Assembly (NCBI RefSeq): GCF_045862395.1
Contig: NZ_AP023087.1
Span: forward strand, 3,410,001-3,474,000
Length of the DNA: 64,000 nt
Reading direction: 5' to 3'
Source of the DNA: Marinicellulosiphila megalodicopiae
GTDB taxonomy: Bacteria > Pseudomonadota > Gammaproteobacteria > Pseudomonadales > Natronospirillaceae
The position numbers were made by a program, and so were the translations under genes. This document shows positions 30,394-40,073 of the stretch, one piece after another (positions within the stretch are counted from its first letter, which is position 1; every line of letters begins with the position of its first letter). Below the pieces are notes generated by a model, which was given only the letters and a program-made list of their open reading frames with translations, did not search any database and was not told the DNA's origin.

Positions 30394-31665
30394 ATGGCTG
30401 ACAAAATCGCCAAACTAACTATTAACGATCAAGAAATCGAACTGCCCATTTTATCTGGATCTATTGGACCAGACGTTGTACAAGTCGCTGCATTAACTAA
30501 GCAAGGCTGTTTTACCTATGACCCAGGCTTTGTATCAACCGCCTCTTGTGAATCTAAAATCACTTTTATTGATGGCGGCAAAGGGGTGCTATTACACCGT
30601 GGCTACCCAATTGATGAATTAGCTGAGCACTCAGATCACCTAGAAACTTGCTTTTTATTATTGAACGGTGAACTCCCAACTTCTGAACAAAAAACAGAGT
30701 TTGTTAATGAAATCATGAGCCACACTCAAGTTGATGATTTATTAGCTTATACACTAAAAGGCTTTAAACAAGATGCCCATCCAATGGCCATTTTGTGTGG
30801 ATTATTAAGCTCTCTTGCTGCGTTTTATCACACAGATATAGACAACAACTCACAAGAAGACCGCACGTTAGTGGCCAAACAAGTGATTGCAAAGATTCCA
30901 ACAATTACTGCAATGATTTACAAACACGGCATTGGTGAAGATTTTATTCAAGCAGACAGCACCCGAAGCTATGCTGAGAACTTCCTATACATGATGTTTT
31001 CTAAAGGTGAAAAAGATTACAAGGTAAGCCCTGTTCTTACTCGCGCAATGGATAAAATCTTTTTATTGCACGCCGATCATGAACAAAATGCTTCAACATC
31101 AACTGTACGACTATCAGGCTCTACAGGCACAAACCCGTTTGCTGCTGTATGCGCCGGCGCAACTGCGTTATGGGGACCATCCCACGGCGGTGCCAATGAA
31201 GCTGTATTAACAATGCTTGAAGAAATTGGTGACGTTAGCCGCATTGATGAATTTGTTGCTAAAGCAAAAGACAAAGCGGATCCGTTTCGCTTAATGGGTT
31301 TTGGTCATCGTGTTTATAAAAACTTCGATCCTCGCGCTAAAGTCATGAAAGAAGCTTGCGATGAAGTACTTGCTGAGCTTGGGCTTTCAGATCACCCACT
31401 TCTTAAAATTGCTAAACGTTTAGAGCAAATTGCTTTAGAAGATCCTTATTTTGTACAACGTAAATTGTATCCAAATGTTGATTTCTATTCTGGCATTATT
31501 TTAAAGTCTGTTGGCATTCCAACTTCTTTATTTACTGTGATTTTCGCCCTTGGTCGTACACCAGGCTGGATTGCACACTGGGATGAAATGCTAAGCAGCC
31601 CACTTAAAATTGGTCGCCCACGCCAACTTTATACAGGCTCAGTTAAACGCAGCTACCCTAAGTAA
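30394..31665 (+). CDS. gltA: Citrate synthase
   Basis: Type II citrate synthase of 423 residues, joining oxaloacetate and acetyl-CoA at the entry to the TCA cycle. Visible catalytic and substrate-binding parts are [14 protein letters not shown] (about 230), [13 protein letters not shown] (about 262, active-site His) and [17 protein letters not shown] (about 305, second His). The catalytic Asp region is [10 protein letters not shown]. An AGGAGG site lies just before the ATG. It is transcribed divergently from sdhCDAB-suc, the Pseudomonas arrangement, and ends at a strong terminator. Confidence 0.98.
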   Translation: MADKIAKLTINDQEIELPILSGSIGPDVVQVAALTKQGCFTYDPGFVSTASCESKITFIDGGKGVLLHRGYPIDELAEHSDHLETCFLLLNGELPTSEQKTEFVNEIMSHTQVDDLLAYTLKGFKQDAHPMAILCGLLSSLAAFYHTDIDNNSQEDRTLVAKQVIAKIPTITAMIYKHGIGEDFIQADSTRSYAENFLYMMFSKGEKDYKVSPVLTRAMDKIFLLHADHEQNASTSTVRLSGSTGTNPFAAVCAGATALWGPSHGGANEAVLTMLEEIGDVSRIDEFVAKAKDKADPFRLMGFGHRVYKNFDPRAKVMKEACDEVLAELGLSDHPLLKIAKRLEQIALEDPYFVQRKLYPNVDFYSGIILKSVGIPTSLFTVIFALGRTPGWIAHWDEMLSSPLKIGRPRQLYTGSVKRSYPK

Positions 31666-31679
31666 CCAATTTACAACCA

Positions 31680-31703
31680 AAACCAGCCTAGGCTGGTTTT
31701 TTT
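31680..31703 (+). terminator. Terminator of gltA
   Basis: AAACCAGCC-TA-GGCTGGTTT followed by a run of T. Typical rho-independent terminator 15 bases after the gltA stop. Confidence 0.9.
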
Positions 31704-31718
31704 ATATGTGAAATTTAT

Positions 31719-32537
31719 ATGATCAAAATTCAATCATTATATATTTATCCAGTTAAATCCCTATCTGGAATTAAAATACAAACAATGGAATTTGATGAGC
31801 TAGGCCCAAAACACGACCGTCGCTATATGCTAATTGACAACAATAATTTGATGATGACACAGCGCAACCATCCAATACTTGCTCGATTCAACACTCAATT
31901 ACTCAAAAACAATTTAATCATTAGCTATCTTGATGATAGCATCAACATAGATTTAGCCAGTAATACCAATAAAAAAGTTAAAAGTGCACTTTGGGACGAT
32001 GAAGTATTCGGTCTTGAAGTCAGCCAAGAAATCTCAGATTGGTTTTCAAAGAAACTGGAATCAAATGTCAAATTCATAAAATATGACAACCGACACCCAA
32101 GAACAATGGACAGCAAGTATGTAAACACCCGCAAGCAAGTCGGATTTGCAGATGGATTTCAAATATTAATCACCCAACAATCCTCACTTGAAGCATTAGG
32201 GCTTGAAGAAAATGAAGATATGGAACGATTTAGACCTAACATAGTATTAGAAGGGGGACATCCATTTTCAGAAGATTACTGGCGCCAAATTAAAATCAAC
32301 GAATTACTCATTGATATCGTTAAACCCTGTGCCAGATGCTCAATGCCAGCAGTCAATCCTCTTGATGGAAGCAGACAACCCATCGTGATTCGTAAACTCG
32401 CTCAAACGCGACTTTTTAATAAAGAGATATACTTTGGACAAAACGCTTTCTTATCCATGACTTTTCGCTCATCCATAAGCACAGGGGATTCAATTATAAT
32501 TACCAAGCAATCTAGTACCTCTAATATCACTTACTAA
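31719..32537 (+). CDS. MOSC domain protein, YcbX-like without ferredoxin domain
   Basis: Protein of 272 residues. The N-terminal MOSC_N beta-barrel is seen in IQSLYIYPVKSLSGIKI and LGPKHDRRYMLID, and the MOSC domain carries the key Cys in KPCARCSMPAVNPLDG (about 205-220), the molybdenum-cofactor-binding region of this family. The E. coli protein YcbX has an extra C-terminal ferredoxin domain; this one stops before it, so electrons must come from a separate partner. The family acts in reduction of N-hydroxylated compounds. It follows gltA and its terminator, and no obvious partner gene is adjacent. Confidence 0.88.
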   Translation: MIKIQSLYIYPVKSLSGIKIQTMEFDELGPKHDRRYMLIDNNNLMMTQRNHPILARFNTQLLKNNLIISYLDDSINIDLASNTNKKVKSALWDDEVFGLEVSQEISDWFSKKLESNVKFIKYDNRHPRTMDSKYVNTRKQVGFADGFQILITQQSSLEALGLEENEDMERFRPNIVLEGGHPFSEDYWRQIKINELLIDIVKPCARCSMPAVNPLDGSRQPIVIRKLAQTRLFNKEIYFGQNAFLSMTFRSSISTGDSIIITKQSSTSNITY

Positions 32538-32696
32538 TATCACTTAAAATTTAAAAAAGAAAAAAAGTTTACGCACCAATTTTGAACACTAAATTTCACA
32601 ATATAATGAAAAAAATCTAATTTTCACACAATTTAAGCTTCATTTTTGGCTTATTAAAACTAAACTCTAAATATAATATTGATAAATAGGATAAAA

Positions 32697-33884
32697 ATGC
32701 TATCTACATTTTTCACTTTTGCCTCAAAACTAAAATTATCTAGTGGCCTTGTATTAATGCTTGCCACAGTATTTGCAATTATTTGCGCAAATTCCCCATT
32801 AAGGGATTATTACTCATTACTTTTATCTACTCCATTGGGTGTCACTGTAGGCGATTTAGTCATCATCAAACCTTTATTACTGTGGATCAATGATGGATTA
32901 ATGGCCGTTTTCTTTTTCTTAGTTGGACTTGAATTAAAAAGAGAATTAATGGAAGGAGAGCTTGCTGATAAACGCAATATCATCTTGCCTGCTGTTGGGG
33001 CAATTGGTGGCATGATAGTCCCAGCGATAATTTACTTATACTTTAACATCAATGACCCTATTGCAATTAATGGCTGGGCAATCCCCGCTGCAACTGACAT
33101 TGCATTTGCGTTAGCGGTGTTAGCAGTTCTAGGCTCAAGAGTCCCATTAGCACTAAAATTATTTCTTACCTCATTAGCAATTTTTGATGACATTGGCGCC
33201 ATTGTGATCATTGCTTTGTTTTACACTTCTAATATCTCTGTCACTGCTTTAATTGTTGTTTCAATCTGCTTACCGGTTTTATTTATATTAAACAAACGAA
33301 ATATCATTACCTACACCCCTTATTTGCTCATTGGCATCATCATGTGGACAGCAACACTAAAATCTGGAGTACATGCTACATTAGCTGGAGTCGTGCTTGC
33401 TATGTTCATTCCTCTACGATCAAAAAAAGATCCGTCGATCTCACCACTAAAAGCGTTAGAGCATGACCTGCATCATTCAGTAAATTATTTAGTTCTTCCG
33501 ATTTTTGCCTTTGCAAATGCAGGTCTAAATCTTTCTGGAGTTGGAGTCGACCAATTATTACATCCTGTTCCAATTGGTATTGCTTTAGGTTTATTCTTAG
33601 GTAAACAGCTTGGTATTTTTACTATCTGCTGGATATTTATAAAACTTAAAATCACTCAATTACCTAAAGGGATGAACTGGCTAAGTTTATATGGCACTTC
33701 TGCACTTTGCGGAATTGGTTTTACTATGAGCTTATTCATAGGGTCATTAGCATTCCAGCACACAGGTGTAGACTCTAGTTTTGATGAGCGATTAGGTATT
33801 ATTTTAGGGTCACTGGCTTCTGGAATATTTGGTTATATCATTTTGAGAATAAGCTTTAGGCAAAAAGAAACGAGTAAAATATAA
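32697..33884 (+). CDS. nhaA: Na+/H+ antiporter NhaA
   Basis: Membrane antiporter of about 395 residues with many hydrophobic helices. I choose the ATG at 32697 because AGGA lies six bases upstream; the upstream TTG at 32679 has no such support. The ion-binding Asp pair is in SLAIFDDIGAIVIIAL (about 155) with the preceding AATDIAFALAVLAVLGSR, and the family's C-terminal GIGFTMSLFIGSLAF is present. It exports sodium in exchange for protons, which suits a saline habitat. No regulatory gene of the NhaR type is adjacent. Confidence 0.97.
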   Translation: MLSTFFTFASKLKLSSGLVLMLATVFAIICANSPLRDYYSLLLSTPLGVTVGDLVIIKPLLLWINDGLMAVFFFLVGLELKRELMEGELADKRNIILPAVGAIGGMIVPAIIYLYFNINDPIAINGWAIPAATDIAFALAVLAVLGSRVPLALKLFLTSLAIFDDIGAIVIIALFYTSNISVTALIVVSICLPVLFILNKRNIITYTPYLLIGIIMWTATLKSGVHATLAGVVLAMFIPLRSKKDPSISPLKALEHDLHHSVNYLVLPIFAFANAGLNLSGVGVDQLLHPVPIGIALGLFLGKQLGIFTICWIFIKLKITQLPKGMNWLSLYGTSALCGIGFTMSLFIGSLAFQHTGVDSSFDERLGIILGSLASGIFGYIILRISFRQKETSKI

Positions 33885-33933
33885 ACATTTTCAAATTAAT
33901 TTAAGTTTTTTCCTTTAAAAATCAAAAACTTAC

Positions 33934-33961
33934 TTGACAGTTTTTCAAATGTACGTAAAAT
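33934..33961 (+). promoter_or_regulatory. Promoter of tRNA-Glu
   Basis: TTGACA and TAAAAT separated by 16 bases, followed by a GC-rich stretch (GCGC) and the tRNA about 36 bases later. This fits a sigma-70 stable-RNA promoter. Confidence 0.8.
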
Positions 33962-33997
33962 GCGCACCAATTCAAAGGCAAACGCATTTGAGTTTGT

Positions 33998-34073
33998 GTC
34001 CCCTTCGTCTAGTGGCCTAGGACACCGCCCTTTCACGGCGGTAACAGGAGTTCGAGTCTCCTAGGGGATGCCA
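33998..34073 (+). tRNA. tRNA-Glu (TTC anticodon)
   Basis: A 76-base cloverleaf closely matching E. coli tRNA-Glu. The acceptor stem is GTCCCCT with AGGGGAT (first pair G-T), the anticodon loop is CTTTCAC with anticodon TTC, the T arm contains GTTCGAGTC, and the CCA end is encoded. Followed by a terminator. Confidence 0.97.
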
Positions 34074-34088
34074 TTTTATTTCTAAATT

Positions 34089-34114
34089 AAATTCCCTACT
34101 GGGAATTTTTTTTT
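34089..34114 (+). terminator. Terminator of tRNA-Glu
   Basis: AAATTCCC-TACT-GGGAATTT hairpin followed by a run of nine or more T. Confidence 0.88.
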
Positions 34115-34202
34115 GCCCTAAATTTATTCCCACTTTTTCAAAAAAAAACGCACCACTTATCAATAAAGCGTGCGTCTTCGAAAAACATAGACCTATTTTA
34201 AA

Positions 34203-35489
34203 TCAATACCCCAATTGGTTACGACTCATCCTAAATGCAGCAGCTACACCTAAAATTAAAAACAGCCAGTCTATTGGGTCAAACTCTACTTTAATAATTT
34301 CAAAACTTGAAAAATTTCGTATCCAACCTTCAAGATAGCCTGGAATCTCTGCACGCCATTGCTCAAATGAAGGTTTAGAAAACTCCATTTCAATTATGTA
34401 TGGCATGACATGCTCTTCAAGATATTCAAATAAATAATCATCAATTAATGGAATAAATTCATCCGCCCCTTGGGATTTCGCATAATGAATCAATACCTGT
34501 TTAATTTGAGCATGATCATCCATCATTGCTTTAAATTCTGGTATTTCTGCTTCCATTTGATTATATGAAGCTCTAAGCATTTCAGTTGGTACCGCATCAA
34601 GCTCCGCATTCATCTCTTCAATTATGTAATTTTTAACTCCTTCCACATATAAAAGTTTCCCCCCCATAATTGAGCAGACAGTTAACACACAGCACATAAC
34701 AGCCAAATCTTTTCGATTTTTATTAAACGTTGAAGCAGCCAATCCAATTGCACCACCAATAATGATCGCTACCCAAGCTATTTCAAATTCCGCCTTTAAA
34801 GCAATCAACATCCAAACAAACGCACCAATTAAAGCTGTACCTGCTGCAGCTAGATACGGCAACACGCTACTTGACACCCCCTGTGAAACATCCGATTCTT
34901 TTTTATAAGACTGGTAGGGATTAAACTTACTTTCTTGCTCTGTTTGCTCTGCTTGTTGATTGATAAATTTATGGATATAAACGCCACACCCAGCACATTG
35001 ACTTGCCTTTTTTTGTTCTAATTGACACTTTGGACATTTTATTAAACCTTCAGCCAAGATTTTCCCTGAGGCCTTTTTCTCTTTATCTGTCTGCTCTATG
35101 CCAACAATAGACCAATCAGTAGCCGAGCCAGATCTTATTTTAGAAACTGACGAATCAGGCAACGAATGAATTCCGCTGGATTTCGCCCCAAAAACGCCTC
35201 CTTTATTTTCGTTTTCATCAGCGGTTAATTCAACCTCTAGCATCATTGAGGAAAATGCTCGCGCTTCTTTTTCTAATCTAATAATCATTCCAATACGCTC
35301 TAGCTGTATTTTATAAGCTTGGGCGCGTTGATAGGAAATACCTTCTTTGATTACTTTGTTTGGCACTAAATAATTGGCAGCTCTTTCGAGGTTAATTTTG
35401 AATAATTGAGAAAATCCTTCCTCTACTTTGCCCAGATTAAAATCATCATGAACTTCACCCGAATAAATAACGCGATACTTCTCTTCCAT
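34203..35489 (-). CDS. Membrane protein with zinc ribbon, function unknown
   Basis: Protein of 428 residues. Residues 1-100 form a soluble domain that begins YRVIYSGEVHDDFNLGKVEE and contains a repeated helix pattern. Near 160-180 a zinc ribbon is seen: CPKCQLEQ, then CAGCGVYIHKF. Then follow two to three hydrophobic helices (about 208-290), an acidic helical region (about 295-395) and a last hydrophobic stretch (WLFLILGVAAAFRM). It lies convergent with nothing known and upstream of an AT-rich spacer. Zinc-ribbon membrane proteins of this shape are common and mostly uncharacterised. No enzyme motif was seen. Confidence 0.72.
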   Translation of the reverse strand: MEEKYRVIYSGEVHDDFNLGKVEEGFSQLFKINLERAANYLVPNKVIKEGISYQRAQAYKIQLERIGMIIRLEKEARAFSSMMLEVELTADENENKGGVFGAKSSGIHSLPDSSVSKIRSGSATDWSIVGIEQTDKEKKASGKILAEGLIKCPKCQLEQKKASQCAGCGVYIHKFINQQAEQTEQESKFNPYQSYKKESDVSQGVSSSVLPYLAAAGTALIGAFVWMLIALKAEFEIAWVAIIIGGAIGLAASTFNKNRKDLAVMCCVLTVCSIMGGKLLYVEGVKNYIIEEMNAELDAVPTEMLRASYNQMEAEIPEFKAMMDDHAQIKQVLIHYAKSQGADEFIPLIDDYLFEYLEEHVMPYIIEMEFSKPSFEQWRAEIPGYLEGWIRNFSSFEIIKVEFDPIDWLFLILGVAAAFRMSRNQLGY

Positions 35490-35873
35490 TGTTTACTTCC
35501 TAATGTTTAATATTTTAAAACGAGCACATTTTTTGCTCTGTATTCTAAGCTTTTGAGTGCCCATTCAAATTAAACCTCGCCTTCGTTTAATTCAAATTGT
35601 TCATACTCAAATGTCTTTTTATTGATTATTTACACTTAATTAAAGTAACCAAACTTATTATTACATTATCCAACATAGTGTTACATCATTTTGTTAAACA
35701 GTTCCGTAATATTGAATATCTTTATGGAATTACTGAAACAATACCAATAATACCTACTAAACTTACTTTACCTTTGGGCGATGGTTATTTTTTTACAGGA
35801 TGTTAGGTGTTTTTCGGATAAAAATAACCATCGCCCACTGGGGCATTACCCCTTTAGCATTTAGGTATTGGCT
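35490..35873. other. Intergenic region with a 17-base perfect inverted repeat
   Basis: Between the zinc-ribbon gene and the DUF1592 gene. GGGCGATGGTTATTTTT (35776-35792) and its exact complement (35821-35837) face each other around a 28-base loop, followed by a smaller GGGG-CATTA-CCCC hairpin just before the start codon. Looser outer complementarity exists between ACCAATAATACCTA before and TAGGTATTGG after. It could be a leader structure, an operator or a small mobile-element remnant. No gene is supported. Confidence 0.6.
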
Positions 35874-38207
35874 ATGAGTATTCGAATTTATTTATGCATC
35901 GGTTTTTTATCATTATTCAGTTTTATTAGCTGCCAAGTTGAGCCGACATTAATTACTGATGATCAAGCCAAAACAGATTCCAACTCTTCAACATCTACTT
36001 CAACATCTACTTCAACTTCAACATCAACTTCAACTTCAACATCAACATCGACATCGACATCGACATCGACATCGACAATAATTGACTTAAACAGTGATAA
36101 TCCAGAACCACCTGCAGATAATTTAACCGCACTAGAAATTATTGATCAGCATTGCAGTAATTGTCACCAAGGCAACCATAACCCATGGCGAAATTTAGCA
36201 GATACTCAATGGATTGATTTGCAGGGCACCCAACAACCACTCATAAATACTACCGACCCTCTAAACTCACTTCTTCTACAACGCATTAAATTTTATATGG
36301 GCGAAAGCTCTAATATGCCTCCAGTAAATAGTAATTCAACTGAAGCATTCACTTTAAAGCATTACCAAACTTTACAACAATGGGCCCAACAGATATCCAG
36401 TCAACATATTGGATCGACAACTGGGTCAGTTTCTTTTATATCAAATACCTTTAATGAATCAACACTGGTAATTGAATATGATTGTATTGAGCAGCACACA
36501 TATACAATTAAAATTCTTGATGCAGAAAACTTAGAATCTCCCCCATTAGAAACTCAACTATTAAATTGTTTGGACAATAACATAAGCATTAACAATATCT
36601 GGGATACTCAACGCATTAGAGTTGATATCACTTACAATCAATTATTAGCTGCAAGCCAGTTTATTGAAATCACTTATTCATCTGCAGCAAGCTGTTTAGT
36701 ACAAAAACAATTATTACCTGCAAAAATCCGCCGCCTTTCTCAAAGCCAACTTGAAAACAGCCTAACTTATATTTATGGGAATATTTTTGATAGCGAAACA
36801 TTTATCGATTTAGAAGATGGTGCAAAGTTAATCGGCATGAATGATACTGCGGCTAAATTATCGATAGATAATTTAAACTTTGAACGAATCTTTGAAATAT
36901 CAACCTCTGTCACAAAACAAATACTAGAAAATCACATAGACTTTAATGCATGTACATCAGCACAAACTGTAGATTGCGTAATCAACTTAAAACAACAATT
37001 CGCACCATTGTTATGGCGAAGACCCTTAACAAACAGTGAAAATGAATTATTAAACAGCTCCATTAATGAACTTCCTGACAATCAAGCTCGACTTGAATTT
37101 TTACTTCATTCATTAACATTAAGCTCAAACTTTTTATTTAGAAGTGAAATAGGCACTTTAATTGAAGGAGTATCTGCACTTACTAACTATGAAGTTATTA
37201 GCTTGGTTTCCTTTGCAATACTTAACAGAGCTCCTGATCAAGCATTATTAAATTTAGCTGAACAACCTTCTCCCTTAACGGTTGTGCAAATTTCTGAACA
37301 AATAACAAGATTGATTGACGACGATGCATTTGATTCTGCCATGATGCAAATGTTTCAAGATTTCTTAAAGTTAGAATTAGTTTTAAGTCGACCTAAAGAC
37401 AGCAGCTTGGAATTTAACGATACTGTGCGTCGTGATATTTTATCAAGCGCTCAATTAAGCTTATTAGATAACATCAACATCAATGCAGGCATCAACGAAG
37501 TATTAGCTGGCAACCGGTTTTATATTAATAATCAAACAGATTATTTATTCGAAATAGAATCCAGCGAATCGCAGTTAACATTAAATACAAATCCAACTGA
37601 ACAACGCGAAGGGCTATTAAATCACCCGGCATTTTTATCTGTACATTCCACTTTAGCAAAATCAGGTATTGTTAAACGCGGCGTATTTACCTTAGAACAA
37701 TTACTTTGCCAAGAACTACCAGATCCTCCTGCAAGCGTAGAACCAATTGACCCTCCTGAAGACATCGATCCAGATCAAACCAGTGAACGTAACTTATTAC
37801 AAATTACGCACTCTTCACAACCCAGCTGCTTTGGGTGTCATGAAACAATTGACCCAGCAGGGTTTGGTTTTGAAAATTTTGATAGTATTGGGCGCTATCG
37901 TGAAACAGAAAAACAAAATGTAATGATTGATGCTTCTGGAGTATTAGATATTCAAAAAATGGATGGGACCTTGGAGCGGTTAACTTTTAATAACTCGAAA
38001 GAATTTTCAATCGCACTGATGCAATCAGAACAATTACAAAGCTGTTTATCCCATCGTTTTTTGGAACATTTTTTAGGGGATGATTTACATTTAAATGAAT
38101 GCGAAGCGCAAAAATATAGACAAGCTCTAGTAAGTACTGATCACACTCTTGCAGATTTAATCTACCAATTAATTCAATTAGAAAGCATTTATCAACGCGC
38201 TCAATAA
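35874..38207 (+). CDS. DUF1592/DUF1588/DUF1585 family secreted cytochrome-like lipoprotein
   Basis: Protein of 777 residues with a signal peptide and lipobox (LFSFISC). A Ser-Thr dipeptide tract of about 15 repeats follows (near 40-70). A haem-binding CSNCH motif lies near 90, in an HCSNCHQGNHNPW context of Planctomycete-type cytochromes. The rest carries DUF1595/1592/1588/1585-like segments, including a late FGCHETIDPAGFGFENFDSIG (a second CxxCH is formed from SCFGCH) and LSHRFLEHFLG. I choose the ATG at 35874. It is followed closely by a DUF1552 gene, the usual partner. The exact reaction is unknown. Confidence 0.85.
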   Translation: MSIRIYLCIGFLSLFSFISCQVEPTLITDDQAKTDSNSSTSTSTSTSTSTSTSTSTSTSTSTSTSTSTIIDLNSDNPEPPADNLTALEIIDQHCSNCHQGNHNPWRNLADTQWIDLQGTQQPLINTTDPLNSLLLQRIKFYMGESSNMPPVNSNSTEAFTLKHYQTLQQWAQQISSQHIGSTTGSVSFISNTFNESTLVIEYDCIEQHTYTIKILDAENLESPPLETQLLNCLDNNISINNIWDTQRIRVDITYNQLLAASQFIEITYSSAASCLVQKQLLPAKIRRLSQSQLENSLTYIYGNIFDSETFIDLEDGAKLIGMNDTAAKLSIDNLNFERIFEISTSVTKQILENHIDFNACTSAQTVDCVINLKQQFAPLLWRRPLTNSENELLNSSINELPDNQARLEFLLHSLTLSSNFLFRSEIGTLIEGVSALTNYEVISLVSFAILNRAPDQALLNLAEQPSPLTVVQISEQITRLIDDDAFDSAMMQMFQDFLKLELVLSRPKDSSLEFNDTVRRDILSSAQLSLLDNININAGINEVLAGNRFYINNQTDYLFEIESSESQLTLNTNPTEQREGLLNHPAFLSVHSTLAKSGIVKRGVFTLEQLLCQELPDPPASVEPIDPPEDIDPDQTSERNLLQITHSSQPSCFGCHETIDPAGFGFENFDSIGRYRETEKQNVMIDASGVLDIQKMDGTLERLTFNNSKEFSIALMQSEQLQSCLSHRFLEHFLGDDLHLNECEAQKYRQALVSTDHTLADLIYQLIQLESIYQRAQ

Positions 38208-38227
38208 TAGTTTTAGAAGGGTTTAAT

Positions 38228-39583
38228 ATGAAACAATTAAGTCGACGTCACCTTTTAAAAGGATTATTTGGAACCGGGTTATTATCAACCACACAGATAC
38301 AAAAATTATTAGCCGCACAAGAAAGCAGTGCGCCAGTAAGAGTATTATTTGTAGCCATTCAACATGGCTGGGGATTATCTGAAAACTCAAACAGGGCCAT
38401 GACAGGCAGTGGTAGTGACTACGCTTTTCCTGATGGATTAGATCCGTTTAATGCAATTCGAGATAAAGCGACAGTCATTAATGGTTTATTAACTTTAGGT
38501 GAATGGGGGAACAATCACGATTTATCTTATTCAGACATGCTAACAGCTGGGGTTTTAACCGAATCGTCAGGTTCAGGATTTGATCCGCACATGCCCTACC
38601 CTGAAAATGCATCATTAGATTACTTACTTGAAGAAAACTCGGGTTTAGCTACCTTTCGATTTAGCGCAGGATATCGCTCTTGGGGAGTGCAATATCACCC
38701 CCTAAGTTTTGATCATAACTCTAATGTATTGCCTTTTTTCAGCACAGCACAATCTGCATATCAAAGTTTATTTGCAGGACAATCAGATAATTCAAGCGAT
38801 GTCATAAGCGCAGATGACCAACGTGAAGCAGAAATTCTAAATCGTGTATTTAGTGCAATCAAACAACCGGCAACCACTCAACGTCCAACTTTATCAGCAC
38901 AAGAACAACAAAAACTCGATAGATATTTGTTAGCAGTGGATCACGTACAAAACAAACAAACCACACAAACAGGATTTTCCGGTTCGCAATCGGTACAAAA
39001 CATTCCTTCTTCCGAACAATCATCCTTTGATGATATTGACAGTTATTTAGAAATGATCAAAGTTGGTTTTGCAAATAACATGACAACCAGTGCAGTCTTA
39101 GGAATTGGTGACGTCATTCAAATTGAGGATTTCCATCATACCCACGCCCATAACAATACAGTTCAATGGTGGGATACAAGACGCGTTTATGCACAAAAAA
39201 TCGTAAACTTCATCAATGATTTAGACAGCATTACCGATGTCGATGGCAATACATTATTAGATAATACGTTTGTAGTATTAACTGGCGAAGTGGGTGATGG
39301 TAATCATGGTATTTTAGAAAAAGGACACATATGTTTTGGTGGCGCAGGCGGTGCAGTGCAAATGGGTCAACTGGTGCAACCTTTTATAGAAACCGACAGA
39401 AACAAAGCCAAAGCGTATCAGCGAGAAGATATTTATGGTGAGTTACAAACTCAAATTCGCTGGAGCTCACAGGGCAGCAGCCGAACCAATGCCGATTTGT
39501 TACGTGAAATTGGCAATATTGCAGGTTTAGATTTAGCTGAATTTGGATTAGCTTCACAAAATAGAGGAAATATACTGCTTTAG
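38228..39583 (+). CDS. DUF1552 family protein with Tat-type signal
   Basis: Protein of 451 residues. The N-terminus MKQLSRRHLLKGLFGTGLL has the twin-arginine SRRHLLKG motif, so export through Tat as a folded protein is likely. The remainder matches the DUF1552 sulfatase/phosphatase-like superfamily outline, with AIQHGWG near the start, DFHHTHAHN near 300 and VLTGEVGDGNHG near 355, the latter two containing likely metal ligands. It begins 20 bases after the DUF1592 gene, with AGAAGGG as ribosome site. Members always seem to travel with DUF1592 partners. The substrate is unknown. Confidence 0.85.
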   Translation: MKQLSRRHLLKGLFGTGLLSTTQIQKLLAAQESSAPVRVLFVAIQHGWGLSENSNRAMTGSGSDYAFPDGLDPFNAIRDKATVINGLLTLGEWGNNHDLSYSDMLTAGVLTESSGSGFDPHMPYPENASLDYLLEENSGLATFRFSAGYRSWGVQYHPLSFDHNSNVLPFFSTAQSAYQSLFAGQSDNSSDVISADDQREAEILNRVFSAIKQPATTQRPTLSAQEQQKLDRYLLAVDHVQNKQTTQTGFSGSQSVQNIPSSEQSSFDDIDSYLEMIKVGFANNMTTSAVLGIGDVIQIEDFHHTHAHNNTVQWWDTRRVYAQKIVNFINDLDSITDVDGNTLLDNTFVVLTGEVGDGNHGILEKGHICFGGAGGAVQMGQLVQPFIETDRNKAKAYQREDIYGELQTQIRWSSQGSSRTNADLLREIGNIAGLDLAEFGLASQNRGNILL

Positions 39584-39654
39584 TATTTTGAACTGTTTCA
39601 TAAAGCATTATTTCGTTATAGTTATTCATTAATTTATATTACTGAATAACTATC

Positions 39655-40047
39655 ATGCATCACACTCAATTAAACCCCATACAAATCGCCAGATTCATCA
39701 TTAGTTTTAGTTGGATTTATCATGGATTATTTCCAAAACTGATTCATATCGCTCCATTAGAAAAACTGATGACAGCCAGTTTAGGGTTTTCAGATGAATT
39801 ATCGATTTGGATTACAAGAAGTGCCGGAGTAGGAGAAATAATATTTGGAATTATATTATTTATATTTTATCAATCTAAGTTAATTGTTGCTTTAAATATC
39901 TTCGCTTTAATTATGTTATTAATGTTTGTTTGTGTGTTTCAACCGATGGTTTTAATTGAGGCATTTAACCCTGTCACCACCAACCTTCCTATTATTGCTT
40001 TTAGTTTGATTCTTTTAAACAATATTAAAAACAAACAGAATGACTGA
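39655..40047 (+). CDS. DoxX-like membrane protein
   Basis: Protein of 130 residues with four predicted membrane helices (about 10-30, 50-72, 75-97, 100-122) and little else. The start region IQIARFIISFSWIYHGLFPKL matches the DoxX-like family pattern. It lies 71 bases after the DUF1552 gene and ends inside a bidirectional terminator hairpin. Such proteins are small inner-membrane proteins of uncertain role. A link with the preceding pair is possible only by position. Confidence 0.72.
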   Translation: MHHTQLNPIQIARFIISFSWIYHGLFPKLIHIAPLEKLMTASLGFSDELSIWITRSAGVGEIIFGIILFIFYQSKLIVALNIFALIMLLMFVCVFQPMVLIEAFNPVTTNLPIIAFSLILLNNIKNKQND

Positions 40048-40061
40048 TTGTCATTCTGTTT
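40033..40061. terminator. Bidirectional terminator between DoxX-like gene and PfkB kinase gene
   Basis: Twelve-base perfect arms AAACAGAATGAC and GTCATTCTGTTT. The TGA stop of the DoxX-like gene lies within the hairpin and the convergent kinase gene ends 13 bases later. A-rich and T-rich flanks serve both strands. Confidence 0.8.
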
Positions 40062-40073
40062 AATTATTTCGAT

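Noticed and set aside
35776..35837. Integron attC site
   Set aside because: The loop contains GTTAGGT, but there is no matching RYYYAAC at the other end and no integrase or cassette context.
35776..35840. Rho-independent terminator upstream of the DUF1592 gene
   Set aside because: No T run follows the right arm on either strand, and a gene starts 37 bases later.
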